From positions 14,859-78,858 of the forward strand of contig CAVWKS010000025.1 of assembly GCA_963755635.1 (NCBI GenBank): 64,000 bases of DNA, written 5' to 3'. Shown here in pieces: positions 1-9,169 of this stretch. The notes below the pieces were generated by a model, which was not told the DNA's origin, did no database searches, and saw only the letters and a list, made by a program, of their open reading frames with translations. The position numbers were made by a program, and so were the translations under genes. Within the stretch, counting starts at the first letter, position 1. Each line of letters starts with the position of its first letter. This stretch comes from AC-32 sp963755635 (lineage in GTDB: Bacteria; Actinomycetota; Thermoleophilia; Gaiellales; Gaiellaceae).

Positions 1-1
1 C

Positions 2-964
2 TCCGACTTCTGGGACACCATCAGCCAGATCTCCGCCGGCTACCTCGTCGCGGGGGTCGCCCTGAAGACCGTGCAGACGACGCTGACGGCGTTCGCCTGG
101 TACTCGATCCTCCATTTCGCCTACCCCGGCCGGGTGCGCTGGCTCGACGTGCTCGCGTGCTACGCGGCCTCGGTGGCGCTCAACGGGATCCTCCCCGCGA
201 ACCTCGGCACCCTCGCGCTGCTGATCATGTTCTCGACGATCATCGCCGGCGCCACCTTCGCCGCGATCCTCGGCGCCTACGCGGTCGAGAAGATCTTCTA
301 CACGCTGAGCGGCGCCTTCACGTACCTGTACCTCTTCCTCAGCGTCGGCGGCTCGTTCGACATCAAGTTCGCGTTCGTGCACGAGCACCCGGCGGCGACT
401 GCAATCTTCCTCGCCGGCGGTATCTACCTGATCTACGTGCTCGTACGCCGGCTCTGGGCGAAGGTGCTCGTCTGGTGGGAGGACGCGAAGGAAGGCGGCG
501 CGATCCTGGGGAACCTGCGGGCGTACATGTTGCGCGTCTTCACGCCGTCGCTGCTGGGCTGGATCGCGAGCCTCGGCGTGATGGCCGTCTTCCTCGCCGC
601 GTACGACATCCCCGTCACCTTCCACACGCTGATGCGTATCGCCGGCGGCAACTCGATCGCGAACGTCACGTCGGCGACGCCGGGCGGTGCTGGGGTCAAC
701 CAGGCCTTCAACGTCGCGTCACTGAAAGGCATCGCGACCACCGAACAGGCGACGGCCTACTCGGTTGCCCAGCAGCTCGTGACGACCGCCTGGAACATCA
801 TCTACGGGATCATCCTCGTCGTCTGGGCGTTCGGCTGGAGCGGCGGCAAGCAGCTCGTCGGCGACTCCTACGAGGGCGCGAAGGCCAAGGCGGCGGAGCA
901 GCGGGACGCGCGGGCCGAGCGGAAGGCCGCGAAGCGCGAAGCCAAAGCCGCCGAGCAGAGTTGA
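2..964 (+). CDS. Lysylphosphatidylglycerol synthase-like/UPF0104 membrane protein, 5' truncated by window edge
   Basis: The frame is open from base 2, so the gene starts before the window; at least 320 residues are visible. It shows six or more hydrophobic helices, the SATPGGAGVNQAFN stretch typical of the UPF0104 / LPG-synthase transmembrane (AglD-like) family, and a charged Ala/Lys/Arg-rich cytoplasmic tail. The family consists of multi-pass proteins thought to flip or transfer lipids; the substrate here is not readable. A second paralogue lies at 19808-20944. The next gene follows after 3 bases, so the two are probably co-transcribed. Confidence 0.8.
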   Translation, partial: SDFWDTISQISAGYLVAGVALKTVQTTLTAFAWYSILHFAYPGRVRWLDVLACYAASVALNGILPANLGTLALLIMFSTIIAGATFAAILGAYAVEKIFYTLSGAFTYLYLFLSVGGSFDIKFAFVHEHPAATAIFLAGGIYLIYVLVRRLWAKVLVWWEDAKEGGAILGNLRAYMLRVFTPSLLGWIASLGVMAVFLAAYDIPVTFHTLMRIAGGNSIANVTSATPGGAGVNQAFNVASLKGIATTEQATAYSVAQQLVTTAWNIIYGIILVVWAFGWSGGKQLVGDSYEGAKAKAAEQRDARAERKAAKREAKAAEQS

Positions 965-967
965 GCC

Positions 968-1636
968 ATGGGGTGGATCGATGCCGAGCTGGCGCTGACT
1001 GCCCTTGCCGCGATGCTCTCGCCGACGACGCTCTCGTTCTCGGTCTTCGCGCTGGTGGTCGGTGACCGGCCGCTGCGCACAGGGTTCTGGTTCTACATCG
1101 GCGCACTGACTGCAACCCTCGCGATCGGGGTCTTGGCGGCATTCGTGATCGGCGACGCGGCGGCGTCGAGAACGTCCACCCCGAAGACCTGGGTGGCGAT
1201 CCTCGATCTCGTCCTTGCGGGAGCGCTCCTGGCCTGGATCTACTCGGCGTCGCGGCGCCCGCCGAATCCCGCGAGGACGGCGGCGATGATCGATCGCATG
1301 AGCGGTCTCACGACCGCGCCGGTGCTGGCGGTCGTCGGTGCCGGGGCGGCGCTCGCCAATCCCGGCGGCTTCATCCCGATTGCGCTCAAGGACATCTCCG
1401 AGACCAACCCGACGGCCACGGGCTACGTGATCCAGTGGCTCTTCTTTTCGCTCGTGTCGCTGCTGCCGCTCGCGCTGTCGCTCCTGCTTCTGCTCGTGGC
1501 GCCCCGCTCGGCGGGACGCCTGCTCGGCGGAGCACGCCGCTGGCTCGAGCTCCATGCTCGTACGATCGCGTTCGTGATCTTGATCCTCCTCGCCGCTTCA
1601 CTCCTCCGGAATGGAATCGCGGGCCTCACAAGCTGA
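968..1636 (+). CDS. GAP family (Sap-like, sulfolipid-addressing type) membrane protein
   Basis: This 222-residue protein has about six transmembrane segments (starting near residues 8, 38, 75, 112, 156 and 198), an N-terminal segment with the SPTTLSFSVFALV pattern, and a central ANPGGFIPIALK motif. This layout matches the actinobacterial GAP/Sap family, implicated in surface lipid or peptidolipid transport in mycobacteria. A role in export of an envelope lipid is inference. It sits 3 bases after a flippase-like gene and overlaps the following ion channel by 26 bases, suggesting a three-gene operon. Confidence 0.75.
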   Translation: MGWIDAELALTALAAMLSPTTLSFSVFALVVGDRPLRTGFWFYIGALTATLAIGVLAAFVIGDAAASRTSTPKTWVAILDLVLAGALLAWIYSASRRPPNPARTAAMIDRMSGLTTAPVLAVVGAGAALANPGGFIPIALKDISETNPTATGYVIQWLFFSLVSLLPLALSLLLLLVAPRSAGRLLGGARRWLELHARTIAFVILILLAASLLRNGIAGLTS

Positions 1637-2324
1637 GCGCTTCGGCTTCGCGCCGCGGCCGGGCGAGCGCTGGACCCGGTTCGCGGGCCGGATCGCGAAC
1701 GCCTTCGGGCTGGTGCTCGTCCTCGTGGTCGCCATCTACGTGCTCGGATCGCTCGTGTCGTACCGGGGCTGGAGCGGCGTTGCGCTCGCAGTCGTCACCG
1801 TGACCTGCGTGGTCGTCGCCCTCGTCAGCGCCGACGCGGGCCCTCGAACGGTCGCGTGGTCCACGAGCGCGGGCGTCGTGGCCGTCGTGCTAGCGCTGAT
1901 CTCGGCGATCGGCGGGAGCTCGACGCTGTCCGGGCTCGCCGCGCTGATCCAGGCGCTGCTGCTGGTAGTCGCGGCGGTGGAGGTGCTGGGCACCGTCGTG
2001 ACGGAACACGAGGTCGGTTTCCGGACGATCCTCGGCGCGATCAGCGTCTACCTGATCCTCGGGCTGCTCTTCAGCTTCGCCTACGCCGCAATCGACCGGC
2101 TGCAAAGCGGCGCGTTCTTCGGGCAGGCACTGCAGACCGGGGACTACGTCTTCTTCAGCTTCACCACCCTGACGACGACGGGCTACGGCAACCTGGTTCC
2201 GGCGGGACAGCCCGGCAGGATGCTCTCAGGGCTCGAGATGCTCGTCGGGCAGATCTTCCTGGTGACGCTGATAGCGGGGCTCGTCAGCCTCTGGCGGCCG
2301 GGCTCGCGGGTACGCCGGGACTAG
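1611..2324 (+). CDS. Two-pore-helix potassium channel family protein
   Basis: The 237-residue protein has several N-terminal transmembrane helices followed by an Ion_trans_2 pore: a helix near residues 140-160, a pore loop with selectivity filter TTTGYGNL near residue 184, and a final helix (LVGQIFLVTLIAGLVSLW). TTTGYG is a canonical K+ filter. No RCK/TrkA-N regulatory domain follows; the protein stops soon after the last helix. Its 3' end overlaps the convergent APC permease by 41 bases. K+ conduction is a confident family inference; gating is unknown. Confidence 0.85.
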   Translation: MESRASQAERFGFAPRPGERWTRFAGRIANAFGLVLVLVVAIYVLGSLVSYRGWSGVALAVVTVTCVVVALVSADAGPRTVAWSTSAGVVAVVLALISAIGGSSTLSGLAALIQALLLVVAAVEVLGTVVTEHEVGFRTILGAISVYLILGLLFSFAYAAIDRLQSGAFFGQALQTGDYVFFSFTTLTTTGYGNLVPAGQPGRMLSGLEMLVGQIFLVTLIAGLVSLWRPGSRVRRD

Positions 2325-3624
2325 CCTGCTTGCGCCTGTTCGAGCGCTGTGTCCAGCGATCGAGGAGCACGGCCAGGAGGCCGATCGCCAGGATCGCGAT
2401 GAACGTCTCCGGCGCGTTCTGCGCGGTGTCGACGGCGAAGAAGCCGAGCACGATCGCGGTCACCGAGATCGCCAGCAGGACGATCGCGGTGTTGCTGCCC
2501 GTGTCGGCGCGGCGGCGGTAGCCGGCGAGCCCGACGAGCAGGAAGATCACCAGAGCCACTGCGCTCCCGACCGACGCGATCGCCGAGAGGTCGACGAGGT
2601 TCGCCACGAGCAGCACCAGGCCGCCGGTGATGAGCAGGCCGCTGTGCTTGCCGAGACGCGTGCCGGGGCCGAAGAACGAGGGGAAGAGCTCTTCCTGGGC
2701 CAGCATCCCGGTCAGGTTCGAGGAGGCGTAGAGCGTCGCGTTCGTCGCGCCGGCCGTCGAGAGCAGCGCCGCGATCGCCATCACCGTGAAGCCGGCGTCG
2801 CCGAGCGCTGGCCGTGCCGCCTCGGCGATCGCCGTCTCGCCGAACTTGATGACCTCCGCCACCGTGAGGGTGCCGAAGACGCCGAGCGAGATCAGCACGT
2901 AGACGACGGTGGTGATGCCGAGCGCGCCGTACATCGCCCGCGGCAGATTGCGCTTCGGGTTGACCATGTCGCCCGCGGCGAACGTGATCACGTTGAAGCC
3001 TAGGTAGGCGAAGAACGTGAGCGCGACGCTGGCGATGATCTTCGAGCCGGACGGATAGCTGCTGAAGGCGAGCTTGTGGAGGTCGATGTCGAAGATCGTC
3101 ACCCAGATGAAGAGCCCGAAGACGACGAGCACGCCCGAGACGATCAGCGACTGCGCGAGGGCGACGACCTTCGTGCCCACCAGGTTGACGCCCACCATCA
3201 GGATGATGATCAGCGTGATGAACAGGTGATCCCAGCCGCTGCTCGCGTTCTCGCCGACGAAGAGGGACTTCGCGTAGCTGCCGAACGAGACGGCGATCAT
3301 CGCGGTCACGATCACGATCGCGGCGATGTAGCCGAGCCAGGAAGCCACGCCGACCAGGCGGCCCCGTCCGAAGCCCTCGATCAGGTACGTGATCAACCCG
3401 CCCGAGGACGGATAGCGGGTGCCCAGCTTGACGCACACGTAGCCGACCAGCAGCGCGACGAAGCCGCCGATCAGGAACGAGAGCCAGACGGCGGCGCCGG
3501 CGATCGCGCCCGCCTCGCCGAGCAGGGCGAAGATGCCGGCGCCGATCATCGAGCCGACGCCGAGGAAGGTCGCGCTTCGGACGCTCAGCGCCTTCGTGGG
3601 GTCTGGCGCCGTCGGTTCGGTCAT
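2284..3624 (-). CDS. APC family amino acid/polyamine permease
   Basis: The 446-residue protein begins with the APC signature GVGSMIGAGIFALLGEAGAIAG and has about 12 transmembrane helices, including the conserved SSGGLITYL region of helix 3. It likely imports or exchanges an amino acid; the substrate cannot be read. It is the last gene of a minus-strand operon: its ATG lies 2 bases after the MFS stop. The 3' end runs 41 bases into the opposing K+ channel gene, so no intergenic terminator exists there. Confidence 0.9.
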   Translation of the reverse strand: MTEPTAPDPTKALSVRSATFLGVGSMIGAGIFALLGEAGAIAGAAVWLSFLIGGFVALLVGYVCVKLGTRYPSSGGLITYLIEGFGRGRLVGVASWLGYIAAIVIVTAMIAVSFGSYAKSLFVGENASSGWDHLFITLIIILMVGVNLVGTKVVALAQSLIVSGVLVVFGLFIWVTIFDIDLHKLAFSSYPSGSKIIASVALTFFAYLGFNVITFAAGDMVNPKRNLPRAMYGALGITTVVYVLISLGVFGTLTVAEVIKFGETAIAEAARPALGDAGFTVMAIAALLSTAGATNATLYASSNLTGMLAQEELFPSFFGPGTRLGKHSGLLITGGLVLLVANLVDLSAIASVGSAVALVIFLLVGLAGYRRRADTGSNTAIVLLAISVTAIVLGFFAVDTAQNAPETFIAILAIGLLAVLLDRWTQRSNRRKQASPGVPASPAARG

Positions 3625-3626
3625 CT

Positions 3627-5237
3627 CTACGGCGCCCGCGGCTGCGTCTTCGGGATCCGCTGGGTCAGAGTCAGCGCGACGATCGTCATCAGAGCCAGGA
3701 TCGCGAGCGCAGCCTTCAGGCCCTTGATCCGCGCGTCGCGGTAGGCGGTGACCGCGGCCTCAGAGGCCTTCGAATGGACGTGCGCGTCGTCGAGCGCCTG
3801 CTGGAGGTCCGCGTCCGAGATGAACGGGACGCCGCTGGCCAGGTTCACCTGAGCCTCCGACTTGACGCGCGACGGGATCGCGTCGCTCGACTCGATGTTG
3901 TTCAGGAACGCGGTCGACATCGCCGCGATCAGCAGGGCGCCGGCGAGCGCCGTCCCCATCGAGGCGCCGAGGTTCGTCGCGGTGTTCTGGATCCCGCCCA
4001 CCTCGGGGGCCTGGTCGTCGGGAACGGCCGAGACAGTGACCGAGCCGAGTTGCGAGGCAAGCGCGCCGATCCCGAGCCCGATCAGCAGCATCGGCAGCAG
4101 CACGATCTCCGGGCCGGAGTCGACGTCGAGCGCGCCGAGCAGGACCACGGTCCCGAGGAGGAGGAAAAGCAGACCGATCCGCACCACCCGGCGCGGGTTG
4201 GCGTTCGGCCGCAGGCGCGGGATCCCGATCGCCGCCGCGAGCAGGGTGATCGAGAGCGGCGTCAGCCTCGCGCCCGTCGCCAGCGCCGAGAGGCCGAGGC
4301 AGACGGAGAGGTAGAGCGGCACGACGAAGAACAGGCCCGCCTGGGCGAGGTACTGGAAGAAGAACATCGTCAGGCCGCCTGTGAGCTGCTTGTTCTTCAG
4401 CAGCGCCGGCTGGATGAGCGGCTCCTTTCCCTGTGCCTCCCGGCGCGCCTCCCATTGCAGGAAGAGCCAGAGCACCGCGAACCCGCCGAGCACGAGCCAG
4501 ATCACCGGCGAGAGCCCCCACCACGAGGTGGCGCCCGGCCGCGGCTTGATCCAGCCCCACTCGCCGGAGCGCAGCACGCCGAAGACGAGCAGGCCGAGCC
4601 CAACCGCCGAGAGCACCGAGCCGACGACGTCGAGCTTCGGCCGCGTCTCCGGCGGCGCATCCTCGATCTTGCGGGCGAGGATCAGGATCAGGATCACGAT
4701 CAGCACCTCGCCGGCGAAGACCCAGCGCCAGGAGAAGTACGTGGTGAAGATGCCGCCGATCAGCGGGCCGACCGCGACGGCGATGGCGCCTGCCGCCGCG
4801 ACCATCCCATACGCGGCCGGGCGGCGCGCGACCGGGAAGTTCCCGGCGACGAGCGCCACGATCGCGGGCAGGATCAGCGCCGCGCCAACGCCCTCGAGGA
4901 ACGACCAGCCGAAGAGGAGCACCGGCAGGTTCGGGGCGATCGAGGTCGTGAACGAGCCGCAGCCGTAGATGACGCAGCCGATCGCGAAGGCGCGCTTGCG
5001 CCCGATCATCGCGCCGATCTTCGCTCCCGTGATCATCAGCGACGCCATCACCAGCGTGTAGGCGGTGATCGCGCCCTGGATCCCGGTGACCGTGGTGCCG
5101 ACGTCCTTGGCGACCGTCGCGATCGAGACGTTCATCACCGAGGTGTCGAGCGTCATCAGGAACTGGGCTGCCGCCAGCGTCAGCAGGACAACCGAGGTCG
5201 CCTTCGCCATCGGGGCCGCTGCGGCCGTTGTCGTCAT
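3627..5237 (-). CDS. DHA2-type MFS drug/proton antiporter (14 TM)
   Basis: The 536-residue protein carries DHA2 motifs: LDTSVMNVSIATVAKD in helix 1 (motif D1), a GRKRAF loop (motif A) and the GPLIGGIF motif C. About 14 helices are visible, followed by a C-terminal soluble stretch before a last helix. I chose ATG 5237 because it overlaps the upstream stop as ATGA and yields the expected MTTTAAAAP start; an in-frame start at 5306 would lie inside the neighbour. It probably exports toxic organics. It is the middle gene of a three-gene operon. Confidence 0.88.
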   Translation of the reverse strand: MTTTAAAAPMAKATSVVLLTLAAAQFLMTLDTSVMNVSIATVAKDVGTTVTGIQGAITAYTLVMASLMITGAKIGAMIGRKRAFAIGCVIYGCGSFTTSIAPNLPVLLFGWSFLEGVGAALILPAIVALVAGNFPVARRPAAYGMVAAAGAIAVAVGPLIGGIFTTYFSWRWVFAGEVLIVILILILARKIEDAPPETRPKLDVVGSVLSAVGLGLLVFGVLRSGEWGWIKPRPGATSWWGLSPVIWLVLGGFAVLWLFLQWEARREAQGKEPLIQPALLKNKQLTGGLTMFFFQYLAQAGLFFVVPLYLSVCLGLSALATGARLTPLSITLLAAAIGIPRLRPNANPRRVVRIGLLFLLLGTVVLLGALDVDSGPEIVLLPMLLIGLGIGALASQLGSVTVSAVPDDQAPEVGGIQNTATNLGASMGTALAGALLIAAMSTAFLNNIESSDAIPSRVKSEAQVNLASGVPFISDADLQQALDDAHVHSKASEAAVTAYRDARIKGLKAALAILALMTIVALTLTQRIPKTQPRAP

Positions 5238-7273
5238 GACTGCGACCCGACCAGCTCGGCCGTCGGCTCCGGCGCCGCCGGCGTCCCCTGGAGGTCGCGG
5301 CGCCACCCGAGCAGCAGCTCGTTGACCGCGGCCGCGCCGACGAGCGGCGCCTCCGGCACCGCCAGCTCGGCCGGGTGGAGCACGAACGGCCGTGTCTGCG
5401 GGCCGCCGATCCCGCCGTGGAAGGAGATCAGCTCCTCGAACGCGCAGCCCTCCTCGAGAGCGGGGTCGTAGAAGCTGCCGACGAGGATGTCGGCTGCGTG
5501 GGCGAAGCCGGAGGCGCGCAGGAGATGCTGCGGCGCGTTCGGAGCGAACTGCGCCAGGGGATCCACGCCCTCGACCTTGCCGCTCTCGAGGCGGCGGATG
5601 CCACTCGAGCCGAGGACCAGCGGGCCGTCGTTCGTCGAGTGCACGAGCAGCCAGCCCAGGTGCGGATGCTCGCGCAGGGCCGGCAGGAGACGGGGATGGC
5701 GCGCCTCGATCTCCTCGAGGCTGAGCCGGCGCGGCTCGTCCAACAGGTAGATCAGGCCGAGGTTCCCGGAGGCGAGCACGACGACGTCTCGCCCGCTGAC
5801 GTCCTTCTTCGACTGCTTGGGCGCCTTCCGGCCGGACGCCTCGTCGACCGCGCGGCCGACCGCCGTCTGGTTCTCGTCGCCGGCCTCGACCTGCGCGACG
5901 TCCGCGCTGTCGACAGACTTGCGGACCAGCTCTTCGAGGTCGTAGCCGTTGCGCTGCTTGAAGGTCGCACCCTGGGTCTGGCCGTGGTCGGAGAGAACCA
6001 CGAGCTCGTACGGCCGCGGCGCGTACCGGCGGGCGCGATCGATCCGGCCAAACTGCTGGTCGAGCTTGCGTAGCGCCTCCATCGTGTCGGCCCGCTCGAG
6101 GCCGGAGTGATGGGCGACCTCGTCATAGCTCGAGAACGTCGCGTAGATCGCGGGCCTTCCCTTCATCATGTCCGTGAGGACGCCGTAGACGATCAGGTCG
6201 CGGACGACCACGCAGAGCGCCGCGCGCAGGAACGGGTAGATGCCGCCCCTGTGGCCACGCGGCGTCACGTCCCGCCGCCGCTGCTGCGCGGCAGCGACCA
6301 CCTCGAGCATCACTTCCCACCCGAACAGCACGAGCGAGCGCAGGACGTTGAAGCCGTTGGCGAAGAACGCGCGGTAGCCGGGGTTCGCGTGCCGTTCCGC
6401 CTCGCTCCTGCTGGCGGTCAGGATCACGTGGTCGGCCTCGCCCGAGAGGAGGTTGCCGCGGCTCGCGCCGCCGTTCGCGAGCAACCCGCGCCCGCACAGG
6501 TGGCGCCGCTCGATCTCGGCGCAGTCGGCCGGCGCCGAGCAGACCATGATCGTCGCGGTCTCCTTCTCGACCCAGCGGAAGGCCGGGATGTCGTCGTTCG
6601 ACCCCAGCAGGATGCCCGCCTGGCTCGCCCCGGTCTGCGACGACAGGTCGGTCTCCCATTCCGTGAGCCGGTACGACCCTTCCTCGAGCCAGCGCGCCAT
6701 CGTGGGAACGCTTCCGTTGCGCATGGCCAGCTGCAGGACCGGCAGCGCCAGGCCGTCGATCTCCAGGAAGACGATCCCCGGAACGCTCGTCTCTTCACGG
6801 TCGTGCGAGCGGCGGGCGATGCGCTGGATCACCCGCAACGAATACGTGTCGTCGTCGTTCGTGCCGAGCACGACGTTGAGCACGACGCCGACCGCCGACG
6901 CGGCCAGCGCGACACCGAGCGCCGACCAGAACGAATCAACGGTGAGGTCGCCGTTGGTGAGGTGGTCGGCCGCGAGCAGGATCGCCGCGTCGAGGGCGAG
7001 CACGACGAGAAAGCCCAGGAGCGCCATGAACGGCAAGCGCAGCGCGGCGACGAGCGGCGGCAGGATCGCGTTCAGGACTCCGATCGCCGCCGCGGCGACG
7101 AGCGCGGCACGGTAGTCGTGGACGACGGCGCCGGGAACGATCGCCGCCGCGACGAGGAGTGCGAGCGCCGAAAGGGCCCAGGCGAGCAGCAGGCGGAACA
7201 CGTGGAAGCGCGGCCGCCCAGCCTCCCAGGTCGGCTGCTCCCCGTAGGCGGGCTGCGCGGGCGTGCTCGTCAT
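5234..7273 (-). CDS. Phage-holin-4-like membrane domain fused to alkaline phosphatase-superfamily phosphodiesterase
   Basis: Residues 1-150 form four hydrophobic helices resembling the Phage_holin_4_2 (YvlD) fold. Residues 180-620 look like a type I phosphodiesterase/nucleotide pyrophosphatase: VFLEIDGLA (metal Asp), SQTGASQAG (candidate nucleophile), SYDEVAHHSG, LSDHGQTQ (Asp-His metal pair) and SFHGG (final His). It is likely a membrane-anchored hydrolase of a phosphate ester of unknown identity. Start ATG 7273 was chosen because upstream in-frame starts would run into the divergent gene at 7341. It heads an operon with an MFS and an APC transporter, overlapping the MFS by 4 bases. Confidence 0.8.
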   Translation of the reverse strand: MTSTPAQPAYGEQPTWEAGRPRFHVFRLLLAWALSALALLVAAAIVPGAVVHDYRAALVAAAAIGVLNAILPPLVAALRLPFMALLGFLVVLALDAAILLAADHLTNGDLTVDSFWSALGVALAASAVGVVLNVVLGTNDDDTYSLRVIQRIARRSHDREETSVPGIVFLEIDGLALPVLQLAMRNGSVPTMARWLEEGSYRLTEWETDLSSQTGASQAGILLGSNDDIPAFRWVEKETATIMVCSAPADCAEIERRHLCGRGLLANGGASRGNLLSGEADHVILTASRSEAERHANPGYRAFFANGFNVLRSLVLFGWEVMLEVVAAAQQRRRDVTPRGHRGGIYPFLRAALCVVVRDLIVYGVLTDMMKGRPAIYATFSSYDEVAHHSGLERADTMEALRKLDQQFGRIDRARRYAPRPYELVVLSDHGQTQGATFKQRNGYDLEELVRKSVDSADVAQVEAGDENQTAVGRAVDEASGRKAPKQSKKDVSGRDVVVLASGNLGLIYLLDEPRRLSLEEIEARHPRLLPALREHPHLGWLLVHSTNDGPLVLGSSGIRRLESGKVEGVDPLAQFAPNAPQHLLRASGFAHAADILVGSFYDPALEEGCAFEELISFHGGIGGPQTRPFVLHPAELAVPEAPLVGAAAVNELLLGWRRDLQGTPAAPEPTAELVGSQS

Positions 7274-7340
7274 CCGCGGACGATTCTCGGCGGAGGCCTG
7301 CGGTACCGCGTCATCCGTACGGGACGATGTGCGGGCCTGA

Positions 7341-8048
7341 ATGTGCCGGAATCCTCGGTTGCGGGTGCCGGAGAGCTCGAACATCGAGATCGCCCACCGC
7401 GTCCACGAGGCGGGCGAGCACCACGCGCCACGGCGCCGCCACGAGGCCGCCATCGAGATCGGCGAGGCGTTCCTGCTCGCGCTCGTGGCGATCGCGACCG
7501 CCTGGAGCGGCTACCAGTCGGCGCGCTGGGACGGCCGCTCGGCCAAGCTCTACGGGACGTCGGCTCGGATCCGGCTCACGGCGACGCAGAACACGACGCG
7601 CGGCGGCCAGGAGGCGCTCTACAACGCCACGACGCTCAACTTCTGGGTCCAGGCGACACTCGGCGGCAAGACAGCGCTGGCCCAGGCCTACGAGAAGCGC
7701 TTCCTCCCCGAGTTCCGCCCGGCGTTCCACGCCTGGCTCGCGACCAACCCATTGACCAACCCGCGCGCGCCGCCCGGGCCGATCGCCATGCCCCAGTACC
7801 ACAACACGCATAGCGCGCTGGGCGCCCGCCAGAACGAACACGCAACGGTGGTGTTCGAGCAGGGAGCGTCGGCGCGCGAGACCGGCGAGAAGTACGTGCG
7901 AACGACCGTCCTGCTCGCGACCGTCCTGTTCCTGATCGCGCTCAGCCAGCGGTTCGGCCTCTTCAAGCTGCGCGTCGGGCTGCTCGCAGTGGCGCTGGTG
8001 CTGCTCGCTTTCGCGGTCGTCTCGATCTCCACCTACCCGCGCATCTGA
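7341..8048 (+). CDS. Uncharacterised membrane protein with N-terminal and two C-terminal helices
   Basis: The protein is up to 235 residues. A helix near residues 40-58 (IGEAFLLALVAIATAWSGY) precedes about 120 soluble residues rich in Gln/Thr/Ala, then two closely spaced helices at the C terminus. I do not recognise the family with certainty; DUF4337-like proteins have a similar layout. GTG 7365 is an equally good start (protein beginning MPESSNIEIAH); neither has a clear ribosome site. The gene is divergent from the phosphodiesterase operon across 67-91 bases. Confidence 0.65.
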   Translation: MCRNPRLRVPESSNIEIAHRVHEAGEHHAPRRRHEAAIEIGEAFLLALVAIATAWSGYQSARWDGRSAKLYGTSARIRLTATQNTTRGGQEALYNATTLNFWVQATLGGKTALAQAYEKRFLPEFRPAFHAWLATNPLTNPRAPPGPIAMPQYHNTHSALGARQNEHATVVFEQGASARETGEKYVRTTVLLATVLFLIALSQRFGLFKLRVGLLAVALVLLAFAVVSISTYPRI

Positions 8049-8133
8049 GCGGGTCGTCCCGAACGGATGATGCCGCGGGGGCGGATACACGCCTGAATTC
8101 GCATGGACCGGTCGAATCGACTAGGAGGCGCCT

Positions 8134-8307
8134 ATGTGGTGGGGTATCGGCTTCGGAGCACTGCTGTACCTGGTGATCGCGTTCACGCTCGGGATGATGA
8201 CGCTGAGGAAGGGACACTGGGTGATGTTCATCCTCGGCATCTTTCTTCCGCTCTTCTGGCTGATCGGCGCACTGATCCCGCCGACATCGACCGCCGGCGC
8301 GGCGTAG
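8134..8307 (+). CDS. Small two-helix membrane protein (57 aa)
   Basis: ATG 8134 is preceded by a perfect AGGAGG at 8123-8128 with 5-base spacing, so this short frame is well supported. The product is two hydrophobic helices (residues 3-20 and 29-48) joined by RKGHW, with a short PTSTAGAA tail. It resembles the small PLDc_N/superinfection-immunity-like membrane peptides common near envelope genes, but I cannot name a function. The amidotransferase gene follows after 10 bases. Confidence 0.75.
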   Translation: MWWGIGFGALLYLVIAFTLGMMTLRKGHWVMFILGIFLPLFWLIGALIPPTSTAGAA

Positions 8308-8317
8308 ATCGGAAGCC

Positions 8318-9157
8318 ATGTGCCGCTGGCTCGCATACTCAGGGTCGCCCGTCAGCCTGGACGACCTCCTCTACCGGCCCGAGCATTCGCTGATCGACCA
8401 GAGCCTCCACTCGACGATGGGCGCCGAGACCACGAACGGCGACGGCTTCGGGGTCGGCTGGTACGGCAGCGAGAGCACGCCCGGCGTCTACCGCAGCATC
8501 GAGCCCGCCTGGAACGACCGCAACCTGCATGACCTGGCGGCGCACATCCACTCCCCGCTCGTCTTCGCGCATATCCGCGCGGCGATCGGCTCGGCCGTTC
8601 AGCAGACGAACTGCCACCCGTTCCGCCACGGAAAGTGGCTCTTCATGCACAACGGGTTCATCGGCGACTTCGACAAGGTGAAGCGCGACCTCGTGCTTGC
8701 CGTCGACCCATCGCTCTACGCGTCGATCGAAGGCTCCGCCGACACCGAGGTCTTCTTCTACCTCGCGCTCACGTTCGGGCTCGAGGACGATCCCCCGGCA
8801 GCCGTCGGCGCAGCGGTAGGCCTGATCGAAGAGGTCGGCCGGAAGCACGGCGTCGAGCACCCGATCCAGATGACGGTCGCCACCACCGACGGCAAGACGA
8901 TCTGGGGGTTTCGCTACTCGAGCCAGGGCGAATCGCGGTCGCTCTTCTACTCGACCGACGTGCCGACCTTGCAGGCGCTGCACCCCGAGCTCGAGATCCT
9001 CTCCGTGCTCTCCGAGGAGTCGCGGCTGATCGTCTCCGAGCCGCTGCGCGACCTCCCGGGCGCCTGGAACGAGGTGCCGGAGTCGAGCTACGGCGTCGTC
9101 CAGGAGGGCCAGGACGAGCTGCACCCGTTCACGCCGAAGTCACCTGTCGCGGCGTAA
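8318..9157 (+). CDS. Class II glutamine amidotransferase (Ntn hydrolase)
   Basis: The 279-residue protein starts MCRWLAYSG, placing Cys2 as N-terminal nucleophile after Met removal, as in class II amidotransferases. Further family motifs are NGDGFGVGWYG (residues 41-51), HIRAAIG, TNCHPFRHGKWLFMHNG and EGSADTEVFFYLAL. It has only the glutaminase domain and no synthetase partner, like YafJ/EgtC-type proteins. The acceptor of the released ammonia is unknown; no ergothioneine genes are nearby, so EgtC is not supported. Confidence 0.88.
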   Translation: MCRWLAYSGSPVSLDDLLYRPEHSLIDQSLHSTMGAETTNGDGFGVGWYGSESTPGVYRSIEPAWNDRNLHDLAAHIHSPLVFAHIRAAIGSAVQQTNCHPFRHGKWLFMHNGFIGDFDKVKRDLVLAVDPSLYASIEGSADTEVFFYLALTFGLEDDPPAAVGAAVGLIEEVGRKHGVEHPIQMTVATTDGKTIWGFRYSSQGESRSLFYSTDVPTLQALHPELEILSVLSEESRLIVSEPLRDLPGAWNEVPESSYGVVQEGQDELHPFTPKSPVAA

Positions 9158-9169
9158 GAGGCCGGCTTC

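Noticed and set aside
3774..5471. 565-residue plus-strand open frame
   Set aside because: It is antisense to the MFS transporter and phosphodiesterase, is extremely rich in Arg/Asp/Glu/His, and has no family features; GC-rich coding DNA routinely opens such frames.
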